This document shows, piece by piece, positions 11,150-22,511 of a DNA stretch of 64,000 nt. Within the stretch, counting starts at the first letter, position 1; each line of letters begins with the position of its first letter. The position numbers and the translations under genes were made by a program. The notes beneath the pieces are model-generated. The model saw only the letters and a list, made by a program, of their open reading frames with translations, was not told where the DNA came from and made no database searches. Source of the stretch: Garcia nutans (taxonomy: Eukaryota > Streptophyta > Magnoliopsida > Malpighiales > Euphorbiaceae); assembly GCA_947685225.1 (NCBI GenBank), contig CANTUV010000076.1, positions 1,674,001 through 1,738,000 of the forward strand, in the 5' to 3' direction.

Positions 11150-13180
11150 TTATGATTTTATCCATGCAAATTCTAAACAAATATCGCTCATCCCAAAAAT
11201 AGTACTTACATGAATGCAGGATCCTCTTCTTTGCTGAAAATTCAAATCCTTTCTCACAACACCACAAGAAAGATAGTTAGCAATATCTGCATACCAAGGT
11301 GCTTGAGTTAAAGAAAATAAGTGTTCATCCGAAAATTTTTCAAAAGTATTTTCACAAGCAATTTCTGCATCATTATCATGAGAGTTCAATCTAGAAAGAT
11401 GGTCGGCTATTACATTCTCACTTTTCTTCCAATCTTTGATTTCAACATCGAATTCTTGCAATATCAATACCCACATAATGAGCCTAGGTTTAGCTTGTGG
11501 TTTGGCCAATAGGTATTTCAAGGCTATATAGTCCGAAAATACTATGACTTTAGAACATATTAAGTAAGATCTAAATTTGTCTAGTGCAAATACCATAGCT
11601 AACATTTTTCTTTCAGTAGTTGTATAATTCACTTGTGCATCATTTAAAGATAAACTTGTATAATAAATTATACACATCAATTTATTCACTCTTTATCCCA
11701 AAACAACTCCAATAGCATAATTCGATGTATCACACATGATTTTAAATGACAAATTCCAATTTGGGGCAACAATTATAGGAGCAGAAGTTTTTTTTTTTTT
11801 CAAAATTTCAAAAGCTTCTAAGCACTTATCATAAAAAATAAATGGGACATATTTTCCTAGCAAATGAAACGAAGGACGTAAAATTTTTATCAAATCTTTT
11901 ATAATAAACCTTTTATAAAATCCAGCATGTTCCAAAAAGCTTCTAATCCCCTTAACAGATGTGGGTGGAGGTAGATTCATGATTAATTCAACCTTAGCGT
12001 TGTCAACCTCAATCCCTTTGTGAGAAATAACATAACCCAAAAAAATCCCACGATCAACCATAAAGTGATTCTTTTCCCAACTCAAAGTAAAATTACATTC
12101 AACGCATCTTTCAAGCACGAGAATCAATTTTTGCAAATAATCATCAAAAGAATTACCAAAAACAGAGAAGTCATCCATAAATACCTTAATGTATTTGTCC
12201 AACATATCAAAAAAAATTAAAAACATACATCTTTGAAATGTACCCGGTGCATTGCAAAGTCCGAATGACATCCTCCGAAAAACAAATGCCCCAAAGGGAC
12301 AAGTAAAAGTTATCTATGGTTGATCTTTCGATGCTATTGAGACTTGGTAGTAACATGAAAGACCAATAAAAAAATAGTAAAAAGCGTATCCAGATAACCT
12401 ATCAAGCATTTGATCAATAAATGATAAAGGAAAGTAATCTTTCTTGGTGACATTATTTAATTTTCTATAATCTATGCATTGCCTTCCGGTTTGTGTTCGT
12501 GTAGGTACCAACTCTCCTTTCTCATTCTGGACCACAGTCAAACATGCTTTTTTTGGCATGACGTGTACGGGACTAACCCATTCACTATCAACAATGGGAT
12601 AGATTACCCTTTCATCAAATAATTTTAGAACCTCCTTTTTTCCTACTTCATTCATATTAGGGTTAAGCCATCTTTGAGTCTCTCTCACCGGTTTAGCCCC
12701 TTCCTTTAGAACTATCTTATGCATGCACATAGAGGGACTAATACCCTTGATATCACTCAACCCCCAACCAATAGTTGTCTTGAATTTTTTCAACATTCTC
12801 ATAAGTTTATCTTCCTTCTCACTTTTAAGAGTAGCAGAAATTATCACCGGTTTTGAGTTATTCTCCCCAAGAAAAATATGCTTTAAGTGCTTTGAAAGTT
12901 CTTTAAGTTCAACCCCTTTTGGTTGAATCTCCTCATTTGAACCCTCAACTTTTTCCTCTAAATTTAGATCCCTTTCTAACTTGTCTTCACCACTCTCCTG
13001 CAAGAAAACTTCTTCAACAACATTATAAGTAAAATCAATGAAAGAGCAGTTCTCATACGAAGCAGTAATGGGAATAGAGAAAGTGTTAAAAATTAAAAAT
13101 TCTACAGTTTGACCTAAAATAGTCATAGTCAATTTTCTATTTTTAACATCAATTAATGTGTTAGTTGTGACCATAAAAGG
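11150..13180 (-). pseudogene. element A reverse transcriptase and RNase H (pseudogene)
   Basis: The RT palm includes SEWVSPVHVMPKK, CIDYRKLNNVTKKDYFPL, SFGLCNAPGTFQRCM and the active-site box VFMDDFSVFG (about 12165-12185), then FLGYVIS. RNase H follows with YTTTERKMLAMVFALDKFRSY and VFSDYIALKYLL, ending near DHLSRL. A TAG interrupts the frame at about 12312 and another break lies near 11690 between RT and RNase H. Length and order are normal for Ty3/gypsy pol. Confidence 0.88.
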
Positions 13181-13450
13181 TCTTCCTAACAAAATTGTAT
13201 GTTTAGAATTTCTAGGAATTTCTTCCTCCATATCTAAGACAATAAAATCAACGGGTACAATCAAACCACCTACCTTAACTAGATCATCTTCTATAATTTT
13301 CTTAGGATATCTAAGAGTTTTATTCTCAAGTTACAAAACCATTTTAGTTGGTTTGAGTTCCCCTAGCTCTAATTTTAAATAAATAGAGTATGACATCAAA
13401 TTAATACTTGCTAAATCACACATACCAATATTTTTTTCCCCTTCCCCAAA
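13181..13450 (-). pseudogene. element A retropepsin-like protease (pseudogene)
   Basis: The reading MCDLASINLMSYSIY, then LVKVGGLIVPVDFIVLDMEE, then ILLGRPFM marks the aspartic protease of plant Ty3/gypsy elements. The usual catalytic DLGAS or DTGAS is DLAS here, with the Gly codon missing, and a TAA breaks the frame near 13335. It would have processed the gag-pol polyprotein. Confidence 0.75.
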
Positions 13451-15307
13451 GAGATGCTAACTATAAAGCTTCCAGGATTCTTTAATTTTAGAGGTAACCT
13501 GTATTGTAAAACAACACTTGTTGCTTCCGAGACTATCACCTTCTCATTCAACTCATACTTTTTTATTTTTTTGTGTTAAGCTCCTTAAAAAATTTGGCAT
13601 ATAATGACATATTTTTAATCACCTTAAGTAAGGAGAGGTTAATACTTACCTTAGAGAGCATATTATAAATTTCAAAAAATTACTTCTCATGCTTCTCATT
13701 TTTAACCTGCTTGGAAAAGGCATTAGCGGTCTATACGGATTTGGAGATTTGTGCAGCTTTGGTGCAACCGATGACTCCTCACTATCTTCTTTTGGTTTAA
13801 TTGGTTGAGCTTTGCCTTCTTGTGTTTCATCACCATTCTCTTCAAATATTCATGCATCCAAAGAATCATTAATGTTATTATCGCCAATTTTATTATTAAG
13901 TACCTTACCACTTCTTAAGACTGTGATTGCTTTGGCTTGCTCCGGTTGACTTAAAATTTTTTCTTTTTGATTAGCTTACAATTGATTAGCCAATTGACCC
14001 AGTTGAGTTTCTACCTTCTTAAGTGAGGCTTCCAAAGAGTCAAATCGTTTGTTATTCACCTCTTAATTTTGAGTGCTTATTTGAATGAAAGCATTCAAAT
14101 TGTCTTTAAGTGAAGGTTTCTTGACTTGCTCATGATTTGAACTTTGCCCTTGAAATTGGTGTCCCTTTTGATAAGGATGAAATGAATGTTGAGGTGAAAC
14201 TTGTTATTAGTTCTTCCATAAAAAATTAGGGTGATTTCTCCAACTGGGGTTATAGGAATTTGAGTACGGAACATTCCTTCCCCTTTGTTTGAAGCCTTCA
14301 AAAGAAAAAGCTTATTCTTGCCCTTCTAGAAATTGGTCAAAGTTTGAAGGACATACATTAGTATTGTGGCCTATCACACCATATGATGTACATGATTCTT
14401 GGCTTAGCACTGGCAAGTTTCCTCTAGCATTTAATAATTTAACTTGCATTGTCAACTCAGCAATTTGTCTTGCCATTTCTGAGTTTGCAATAAGCTCATA
14501 TGCTCCTCTTCTCCTTTTTTTTCAATACTCTTTTATTGAGAATTTGCTCCCAATATTTTAAATAATGCAACCATTTCAGTAGCTGTTTTCTCACTCATTG
14601 CCCCTCCTGCAGCATTATCCACTGTGTTTTGATATTGTTGAGTTAGCCCATCATAAAAGAATTGATTGAACAATTGTTATAGACAATAATGATGAGGGCA
14701 TTAAAAAAAATAAAGATTTAAAGTGATCTCACGTCTCATGAAATGGTTCCCCATCAAACTGGATGAAAGTTGTAATACTCCTCCTAAGCTCCTTTGTCTT
14801 TTGGTGTGAATAAATTTTTTTCATAAATTTGTTATATACTTCGGTCCAAATGTTCAAGGAGTTCTCCAATAAGGCCATCAACTATGCTTTTGCCCTATCT
14901 TTCAAACTATATGGGAAACATCTCATTTTGAGTTCATCCTCTGTTAATGCTTGCAAAGGGAAAGTATGCAGTATTATGTAAAAATCTCGAATGAAGTTGA
15001 GAGGATCTTTATTCGGCAATCCATGAAAGGATGGCAGCATACTATAATGAGTGTTTTTGAGTTCATAATTTCTTACTGAGTTACTCAACCAGATACACGA
15101 TGTGGTTACTCCAATGATCGATCGGGCAAGCTCTTTCATAGGTGGTTCCTCTACGTCACCCATTTCTACTTTCGTGTCCTCCTCAAATTGCTCATCGGTT
15201 TCTTCTTCTTCTTGTCCTAAAGGATCTACTCCTTCGATTCTTGGAAGTCTATGAATATCGTCTAGATAAGGAACAAGTTCGTTTCCTTGAGACTTTCGTC
15301 CTTGCAT
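13451..15307 (-). pseudogene. element A gag (pseudogene)
   Basis: The start is ATG 15307. An acidic N-terminal region precedes the gag core at 14882-15110 (NYELKNTHYSMLPSFHGL, then LNFIRDFY and LKMRCFPYSLKDRAKA). A knuckle remnant, YGVIGHNTNVCPS (near 14370), has its first half altered. After it come the PYSNSYNPSWRNHPNF and SLKDNLNAFIQIS stretches, which also occur in element B, and a coiled-coil-like segment. Several stops and shifts, for example near 14200 and 13980, break the frame. Gag forms the particle that packages the element's RNA. Confidence 0.8.
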
Positions 15308-15391
15308 AAATCACTTAGGCAATTCAAAAAGGAACACTTTAAATAATTAAACAATTAAAATAAAAGAATCAAACTATTAACAACAATTGTC

Positions 15392-15409
15392 TTGTCCGGT
15401 AACGCACCA
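15392..15409 (-). other. degenerate primer binding site of element A (tRNA-Asp type)
   Basis: On the minus strand, seven bases inside the 5' LTR, the sequence reads TGGTGCGTTACCGGAC. It is a decayed, one-base-shorter form of TGGCGCCGTTGCCGGGGA, the complement of the plant tRNA-Asp 3' end. Element B keeps a near-perfect form at 58284-58301. Confidence 0.7.
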
Positions 15410-15415
15410 AAAACT

Positions 15416-17305
15416 TATTGCGCTTGATTAATTACTACTACAAAGCAACACTCGCAAGTATACGAGGTAATTGTAGCAATGGTGATTACTCCAAGGTTGT
15501 CTTATAAGAAAGGAATTATTTTACAATAGTTTCATTAACAAATAAATTAAACTTGAGTGTGTGTTGTGAATTGGTGAGTTATAATTAAAATTTGAAAGTA
15601 AAAATGAGTAGTAGTTGTGTAAAATCAATTCAATTCTAAAAATAGTACCTAGGATTGTAGATCAATTTAATTAAATCTTGATTCTCAAAGTATCCATGAA
15701 TATAACCTTGTATTTTAATTTATTTTTTGAGTTTAATTAGTAATTACCAATTCATTAGTTTTCACATTCATGAATTAACAACAACCAATTATTTTGAAAT
15801 TGCAAATTAAATAATCCATAGAACTTATATTTCTAATTTATTCTTAGGGTAGTTGATTATATAGTTCCGATATCGAATTTCACCTCTCAGTTCATCGTTC
15901 AATATTATGTGATTAATAGGTGGCCAATCTATCAAACTAACTTTAAGTTCAATGCAATCATCCAGTAACAAGGTAGACTAATGAAATTATCAAATCAAGT
16001 CATTTAATCAAATCTACTCCAACTCAAGGCATGAGTAAATTAGCTCATCATCAGGTTAAAATAAATATCCATCTCAATATTCATCAAATCAAAATTATAC
16101 ATTGTAATATTAACATTCATAATAAAACAACAACAATCTAGAAATGAATTAAAAGATAGAATATGAAAAACCCCTTGTAGACGCCAAGAGTTGAACTACT
16201 TATCTTCCTCCTAGCTTCCACCTTGATGTATGATGAACGACTTCTAAGCCCTCTTTAATCAATGGCTCTCCTCTTGAAAGATGGAATGGTAACTCTCTCA
16301 AGTTTACAACTCCAATCAAGCTTTCTTCAAACCCTAATCTTCTAAGGAGCTTGCTCACTCAATTTTATCCCCAAACTTGCTTAAATCTTGTATATGGAAG
16401 AAATGAAAGAAAAATGAAAAAATGAAGATGAAGAGAGAATGGCGTATCTTCTTCCAAAACCAAGAACAAAACTAAGAACAAGATGGATAGCCCTTCAAAT
16501 AAGCCCAAATGTGTATGTCATTCCATACCTCCACTTCCAATTCCTTTCTATTTTTTAAGACACCAACCATCTCTTGCCAACTCACACACCACTCTTTGTC
16601 TCCCTCTTTTTCTTTGTTTATATTTCTTCCCATAAATCCATCCACCTTTTACTCATTTTTAATATTTCTTTTTAAAAAGAAAAGTCTTTTGCCCCCCAAT
16701 TGTCCCTCACTTCATGCAAAATAATTGAAAGGGACTATGTGAGACACGATCAAGCCTTAAGTGACTTGGCTATGTTACTCATTCTTCTTAAGACACGGCC
16801 AAGCCTTGAGGTCTTGTCCATAGCTGCCCAATCTTTCCTCTTCTTTTCCAGGTATGACACGACCAAGTCACTGACACGGCCAGTGGCTTGGCCGTGTCTT
16901 ATGCTTATGTTCACCTCTGCCATTTACTTTGCTCTTTGGTGTCATCAAGTGAGACACGGCCAAGGCCTTGGCCATGTCATGTGACACAACCAATGGCTTG
17001 GCCGTATCTTCTGTCAGTGTCTGCCTCTGTCCAATTTTTTTAAAGGATACGGCTAAGCTAAGTTGTCTCTGCCCGTGTCATGTGAGTGGTTCATGCCTCT
17101 TGCCTTGGATGAGGGACATGGCCAAGCCATGAAGTGTCTTAGCTGTGTCTTATGTTTTTTCAATATTTTGATCGATCGATCCATTCTTTTGCACCTCCAC
17201 CTAAATCAAACACTTGAAGCAAACTTTAAACACAAATTAAAAGAAAAAAATTAATTTAAAGCCAATAAAATTAACCTAAACATGTATATATATTTGATCA
17301 AAACA
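15416..17305 (-). repeat. 5' LTR of element A (right)
   Basis: It is 1890 bp and matches 4811-6788. Its inner edge reads TATTGCGCTTG instead of TGTTG, so the terminal CA of the 5' LTR is mutated. Its outer edge ends ...TCAAAACA followed by TTTCT. It holds the palindromic cluster at about 16740-17145. Visible substitutions and small indels relative to the left LTR suggest the insertion is not recent. Confidence 0.92.
16740..17145. repeat. GACACGGCC/GGCCGTGTC palindromic motif cluster, right LTR of element A
   Basis: This is the counterpart of the left-LTR cluster. It contains units such as ACACGGCCAAGGCCTTGGCC and GACACGGCCAGTGGCTTGGC. Several copies have changed GG to GA or GC to AC, as expected for decay at methylated sites. 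Confidence 0.85.
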
Positions 17306-17656
17306 TTTCTTCATAAGGATTGTTATGAAATTCCCTTCGAATATTTACCATCTCGTTGGTGTCAAGACTCATTATCGAGGGAGGAAAATCTTGAGGTACT
17401 TCATAAAGAAACTATACCTATGGATGAAGTTTTGATCCAAGATAGTGCCAATATTACTTTTAATGGTGCTACTTTTATCACTTGTCCTCCATCGTTGAAG
17501 ACCAAAGGTTGTCCAAGAAAAAAGAGAATGAAAGGTGGACTCAAATTAGGAACACAAATGAAAAATAGTGGAACAAAGACTTGTAGATTTTGTAAGAAGT
17601 CTGGGCACAATATCACATGTCCAAATAAAGAGAATTTTGTTGATTCAAGCAACTAA
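17306..17656 (+). pseudogene. FAR1-like MULE transposase, 3' part
   Basis: It resumes the frame cut at 4810, with the shared TTTCT, giving FLHKDCYEIPFEYLPSRW, the segment that normally follows the SWIM finger in FAR1 proteins. It ends with a basic stretch (CPRKKRMKGG) and a CCHC-like knuckle, CRFCKKSGHNITC, before a TAA at about 17654. This part of the frame is open. The join to the upstream part is direct evidence that element A landed inside a pre-existing transposase gene. Confidence 0.85.
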
Positions 17657-17989
17657 AACAAGAAAAAGAAGATTACTGTAGCAGATATCGATTTGAATCC
17701 TATATATACCTTCAAATATTAGAAATTATATTAAAGTTTTGAATAAATATGTTCTTTTTTTTTCGCAAAGTATTTATTCATAATTCTATCTATTTTTTTT
17801 TCTTATGGCTATTTAAAAAGACCTATAATAACATAGCTTGATACATATATATATATATATAATATTTAGTTTAATCTTCTAATATGATAAAAAAATTCTT
17901 TGAATTTATATGATTGATTTAATTATTGTATTTTACTTTATTTAAATTAATTATGTATGTAATCTTGTCTATTTCTTTTTTTACTTCCC
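17657..17989. other. 3' flank of the transposase inside the MULE
   Basis: AT-rich sequence between the transposase stop and the right inverted repeat, including an (AT)n run near 17845-17862. No other gene is seen. Confidence 0.6.
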
Positions 17990-18172
17990 TTAGATATGCT
18001 AATATGCAACGAGTAAGAAAATGATTGCAGTATCTGAATTAGATATACAATATTTGTGCTTAAACAGAGTAATGAAAAAGCAAACATCTAAGATGCAAAA
18101 AAAAAAATGTTTACTCCAACATAAAAGCTATTGTTGTTGAGGGGGTAATTGGAAAAATTAACAAAAAAAATC
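17990..18172 (-). repeat. right terminal inverted repeat of the MULE
   Basis: This is the reverse complement of the left arm, with the conserved GGGGTAATTGG block near the outer end and the TTAGATATGCTAATATGC block at the inner end. Similarity to the left arm ends at about 18172. Confidence 0.75.
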
Positions 18173-18347
18173 TAATTATAATTAATAGCTAAGCAACAAC
18201 TTTTTGAAAAACATCAAAAAGTAGATAAAAAAGTTCATTATAACATGTTTAACGGGTGTCAATATAACATAACCCTATTAATATTATTATATTTTTTCAG
18301 GAATAACATTACAGCCTCTATCGCAGTGTAACATACACTTCTTGACG

Positions 18348-18540
18348 TTAGACTACAATCAATTAATTTTTTATTTTATATTATTTCTTCTTTTTTTTAT
18401 TTCATCTTTCTGCTCATTATTATTATTATTATTGTTGTTGTTATTAGACTGCAATTAATTAATTTTTTTATTTTATATTATTTCTTTTTTTTATTTCATC
18501 TTTCTGCTTATTATTATTATTATTATTTTTTTAATAAAGG
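18348..18540. repeat. 96-bp tandem duplication with (ATT)n tails
   Basis: The block starting TTAGACTACAATCAATTAAT at 18348 recurs at 18444 as TTAGACTGCAATTAATTAAT. Both run through TTTCATCTTTCTGC into an ATT array. The second ATT array joins the poly(A)-side end of the LINE remnant that follows. Confidence 0.75.
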
Positions 18541-19880
18541 TGGGCGGCACCACCGGGTAATTTTTATTAATATTAAAAATAGATCAAAACAAACCCTTCA
18601 TAGAACAGGGCAAGTCATAGAAAACCTAACTAAGAAAAACGAAAGTAGGGCATACCCAAACTTTCAGACACAATCAAATCTTTAATATAGTTAGGCAAAG
18701 AAATAAATAAATCAAAATTGAAAGAATTAACATAGAGTCTACTATGAAGAGCTAAATTGTGAGCGACTTGATTGGACTCCCTGTATGAATGGCAAATGGA
18801 GCAGTTGTTATCCCTAATGACACGTTGAATCTGCAAAATTGGAGCTGAATTGGAGCTTTGAAGACCTGCAACTTGATTGACAATTGCTTGATTATCCATA
18901 TCAACATTGAAGTTCTTGTATCCATTATGAACGCACCAATCAAGGCTGTAGTGGAGAGCTTTCAATTCGGCATCTGTAGGGTTAGAGGCATCAAAGATAA
19001 AAGAAATTGCAGCTTTAAAATAACCCTGCTAAGAAGTTGACTGCCGAAATTGGAGGGGAGGAAATAAGCAAATTCGGCTATATGAACAACAAATTTACGC
19101 CTTGAATTAAGCATCCCTCCAATTGCATATCATCTTTCTAATCCGAGAAAGGATAGTTTGAATAAAGAATCATTGTGTACCCCAGTTACAATTGCAATAG
19201 GCATGCCAAAGCTCAAACATGATAACCTGAGGGAATAACATCCCTAATTTGCCATGGATGGCCTTGAATCTCGATAATCTCCACCAGGAATGCAACATAT
19301 GATTAAGAGATAACCTGCTAGAATTGAAAGGCAGCAAATACGCAGCAAACAATTCCCAAATACATCTAACAGATTTGCATTCATAAAGAATATGAGAGGC
19401 AGTAGCATTGGCTGACCTGCAGAAGTGGCAGAAGGATGCAGTGTGAATACCAATTTTTTGCAGATTATGCGGAAGGGGAAGACCGTCATTAAAGAGTCTC
19501 CAAGAGAAGAGAGAGAGCTTCAAGGGGATGGATGAATCCCAGATGTGCTTGAATTGATCGTTATCTGCTCGTCAAGGGCGAATGAGATTGTAAATAGCTG
19601 CTAAAGAAACGGATGAACCATTATGAAGCTTGAATTGGCCACCTTCAGCTTTAAAGAAATCAGAAAATCTAGCTTGAACTCTGCAAAGAGCTTTCCACAT
19701 GGGAGAGTCATTAACCCAAAAGGACATATTCCCAGACCTGTGGTATTTGCAATACATGTACTTCGACCAAAGATTATCTCTGCATTTGAATATCCACAAA
19801 TTATTATTATTATTATTATAGAGAAGGAGCTTATAATTGGGCCCTATTTTCCATTGCAAAATTTTGATCTATGCTTTTCA
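18541..19880 (-). pseudogene. 5'-truncated L1-type LINE, 3' end of ORF2 (zf-RVT and RNase H-like)
   Basis: On the minus strand, from 19859 down, the translation gives SFWVNDSPMWKALC, then a zinc-binding zf-RVT region (LFSWRLFNDGLPLPHNLQKI and FCHFC, HILYEC) at 19170-19523. An RNase H-like domain (DAELKALHYSLDWC, VDMDNQAIVNQ, HNLALHSR) follows at 18630-18990. This order is typical of the C-terminus of plant LINE ORF2. A few stops interrupt it, for example near 19570 and 19165. The RT and endonuclease parts are missing. An (AAT)n run inside the frame near 19802-19820 encodes a short Asn tract. Confidence 0.8.
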
Positions 19881-19904
19881 TTTTGAAGTTGAAACTTAAA
19901 TGCA

Positions 19905-19972
<68 letters not shown>
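19905..19972. repeat. (TTA)n microsatellite
   Basis: About 22 uninterrupted ATT/TTA units lie at the 5' edge of the LINE remnant. Confidence 0.97.
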
Positions 19973-19976
<4 letters not shown>

Positions 19977-20416
19977 TTTCCTGAGAAGTTTTAAGCTGTA
20001 AGTTGTAAAGATTTTTCTTTCCCTTTGTTATTTTATTTTGTTCTTTTGTGCAGTTATATATATCTTTATAATGAAATAAATAAAAATTGAAGCAAAACTA
20101 TGGCATAATTTTATTTTTCTTTCAAAATAAAATTTTAATTGATAAATCCATTAATTCTAGAGCTGACAAATTTATTTTTTAGCATTTTTTAAAATTTATA
20201 TTTGAAAATTATTCTAGCTATCCATAACGAAAACATTTTATCGTATGCTATTGCACCTAAGAAATTGATATATGTATGAATAATATCAAATAAATAAAAA
20301 TAATAATTATATTTATGAAGTAAATTCAATTATTAAAAAATATCATGAAATAAATAAATAACATTTTAAAAATAAATTTTAAATAAAATAAGTAAAATAA
20401 TTATGTTCAAAAAGTG

Positions 20417-20462
<46 letters not shown>
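20417..20462. repeat. (AAT)n microsatellite
   Basis: About 15 uninterrupted AAT units. Confidence 0.97.
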
Positions 20463-20463
<1 letters not shown>

Positions 20464-20679
20464 TGAACTACGGAGACTTTGATTCCGTCAAGCAGATACA
20501 TGGATATTCAAAATTAAGTTTCGAATTTAAGTCAACCTCAATAAAAAATATTTTGTTCCTAAAAAAATAAACATTTATCAATTAGGCAATAGCAAGATAA
20601 AAGATTTTAAAAAATATATTTAATAAAAAAAATATAAAATTAGAACAATTATGCACAAGAAGTGGACATAATTAAAAGA

Positions 20680-20681
<2 letters not shown>

Positions 20682-20718
<37 letters not shown>
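20682..20718. repeat. (AAT)n microsatellite
   Basis: About 12 uninterrupted AAT units. Confidence 0.97.
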
Positions 20719-20720
<2 letters not shown>

Positions 20721-21904
20721 TTAATAAAATTTAAGCCATAAAATTTTTATATTCGAGTGGTGAATGCAATAATTAAATTATTAACTAATAAATAAAATAT
20801 GTGTTCACAAGAATAATAAAATTTTTAAAAATAATAAAATAAAGTAATAAAATTTAATAAAAATATATATTTATTTTCAAACAGTGAATAAAAAAGTCAA
20901 AAAATAAAAATAAGAAAATATAATTAAGATTTATATTCGGACAGTGAATATAATTTCTCTTACAAAAAAAAATAAATAATAAAATATCACAATGACTATA
21001 GTATCAATTTTGAGCTTTATAGGGTATTTTTTCTTCTCTATGCGTATTTAACCTCTGAATTTTATCTCTGAAGAAGCAGACTATTAATAGATATTCAATC
21101 AAATCTTATAATTAATTAGTGGCGACTCCTAATATACATAAAAAATAATAAAACTAAACATAAGCCGATTAAAATTAATTAAATACCATAAATCAGCCGG
21201 CTTCAGCCATCGTCCTACATGTGACAACTAGCATCATCGTTTAGTAATAAATAGTATTATATGATATGATAAGGGACAAATACAGAATTTAAAGTTAGTG
21301 AAAGCTTATTAATATTAAAATTATTATAAAAAAATTTCTCAATAAATTATTGTTGCGACAAATAAAGTTAAGACTATACTAATGAATAAATGTGATATTT
21401 TTTTAATTGAACAAATTTCTCAGGAGTTTTAAGTTAATATTTAGTGAAATTTTTGGTTGCTTTTACGCTGATAGTGTGACATATCCTAAACATAAGCACC
21501 CAAAGTTCTTATTGAGATTTTTTTTTCTATCAACCATTATTAAAATTTTTCATACTTAAATTTCCCAAGAACAAGTGTTAGAGGTGTTTTTTTTACTAAA
21601 ATTTCTAAAATATGCAAAATCTTTCCATTTAAAATTATCAAACAAAGAAAAATAATGTGTTATTGATTATTCTTGTTAAGTTGTTACAATATTATCAAAA
21701 ACAAGAAAAATAAACTCACATGTAAATTGCAATTTCAAAATATCAAATAAATGTTAAATCTAAAAGTCTAATGATTAGAAAATATACAAAAAAAATATAA
21801 AACGACATATAAAAATATAAAAATTAATATTATATAAATCATAAAAACAAATATTATTAAAGCCTATTCAAAAATTATTATTCCTATATAAAAAGAAAGA
21901 AAAT

Positions 21905-21938
<34 letters not shown>
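21905..21938. repeat. (CAA)n microsatellite
   Basis: About 11 uninterrupted ACA/CAA units. Confidence 0.97.
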
Positions 21939-21998
21939 AAATCCATCAAGCATATAACGGAGAAGAAAAAAAATTAATGAATTAATTTCTTCTTCTTG

Positions 21999-21999
<1 letters not shown>

Positions 22000-22029
<30 letters not shown>
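22000..22029. repeat. (AT)n microsatellite
   Basis: About 15 AT units directly upstream of the next LINE remnant. Confidence 0.97.
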
Positions 22030-22030
<1 letters not shown>

Positions 22031-22109
22031 CTCACTGGACTCATTGTAGATCTGTCACCGGGTATGATATAATATATTACTGAAAATAATATTTATTATG
22101 CCTGAAAAG

Positions 22110-22511
22110 ATAGTATGATATGTTATGACAGAAGCTAAAGCTATAGGTTTTGGTTTACAGCTAGCAATTGATTTATGTTTCAAAACTCTAGTGGTTGAAT
22201 CTGAATGTAAGCCTATTATTGATGCTTTAAATTCTAGTATAGTCTACAGAAATGAGTTGGGTATTCTGTTAGATAATTGTCGCTCTTTTAAGAAGAAGTT
22301 TAATGTTTGCATATGAAATTATGTCCCACGAAGTTGCAATAAGGTTACCCATAATTTAGCAAAATTGAATCTCGTAGGAGATAATTTTATGGTTTGGATG
22401 GAAGAGTATCCTCTATCTATTTCTAATTTTGTTGCTGTAAATGCTTCTTTCTGAGTTTGTATTTTTTGATTATGTTTCTCTAAAGAAGTACTATTTTCTA
22501 TCAAAAAAAAA
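22110..22511 (+). pseudogene. LINE 3'-end fragment (RNase H-like domain) with poly(A)
   Basis: The translation from 22125 gives MTEAKAIGFGLQLAIDLC, then VVESECKPIIDALNS. After one stop at 22314 comes NYVPRSCNKVTHNLAKLNL, which is the RVT_3 RNase H-like fold found at the end of plant LINE ORF2. The fragment ends TTTCTATC followed by ten A at 22502-22511, the expected 3' tail. Nothing upstream of RNase H remains. Confidence 0.75.

Larger units (their letters stand above)
4811..17305 (-). mobile_element. element A: Athila/Tat-like Ty3/gypsy retrotransposon, minus strand, decayed
   Basis: This is a complete structure of 12,495 bp: two long LTRs, a degenerate tRNA-Asp primer site next to the right LTR, gag, protease, reverse transcriptase, RNase H and integrase in Ty3/gypsy order on the minus strand, then a long 3' region with an envelope-position frame, a polypurine tract and the second LTR. 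Integration was into the coding region of the MULE transposase, with TTTCT duplicated. Every coding domain carries stops or frameshifts. The gag and the ORF after integrase place it in the Athila/Tat group; the exact lineage is not certain. Confidence 0.9.
2177..18172 (+). mobile_element. FAR1-type Mutator-like element (MULE), decayed, split by a nested LTR retrotransposon
   Basis: The sequence at 2177-2365 reappears, reverse-complemented, at 17990-18172. Shared blocks include CCAATTACCCC, GCATCTTAGATGTTTGC and TTAGCATATCTAA. Between these arms lies a FAR1/MURA-like transposase gene reading inward from the left arm. Without the 12,495-bp retroelement and its duplicated 5 bp, the MULE would be about 3.5 kb, a normal size for an autonomous element of this type. 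No 9-11 bp target duplication is clear at the outer edges, so the exact ends may be off by a few bases. The transposase has several stops, so the element is dead. Confidence 0.75.
19973..22059. other. AT-rich intergenic DNA with microsatellites
   Basis: No coding sequence was recognised. It holds the (AAT)n, (CAA)n and (AT)n arrays listed separately. The short segment near 20465-20540 is somewhat more complex but does not resemble a gene or tRNA. Confidence 0.6.

Noticed and set aside
2177..18172. A host FAR1-RELATED SEQUENCE gene
   Set aside because: Inverted repeats of about 180 bp flanking the gene favour a Mutator-like element. A domesticated gene would not normally keep them.
21905..21938. 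CRISPR-like or other short regular array
   Set aside because: The arrays here are simple microsatellites without spacers, and the genome is eukaryotic.
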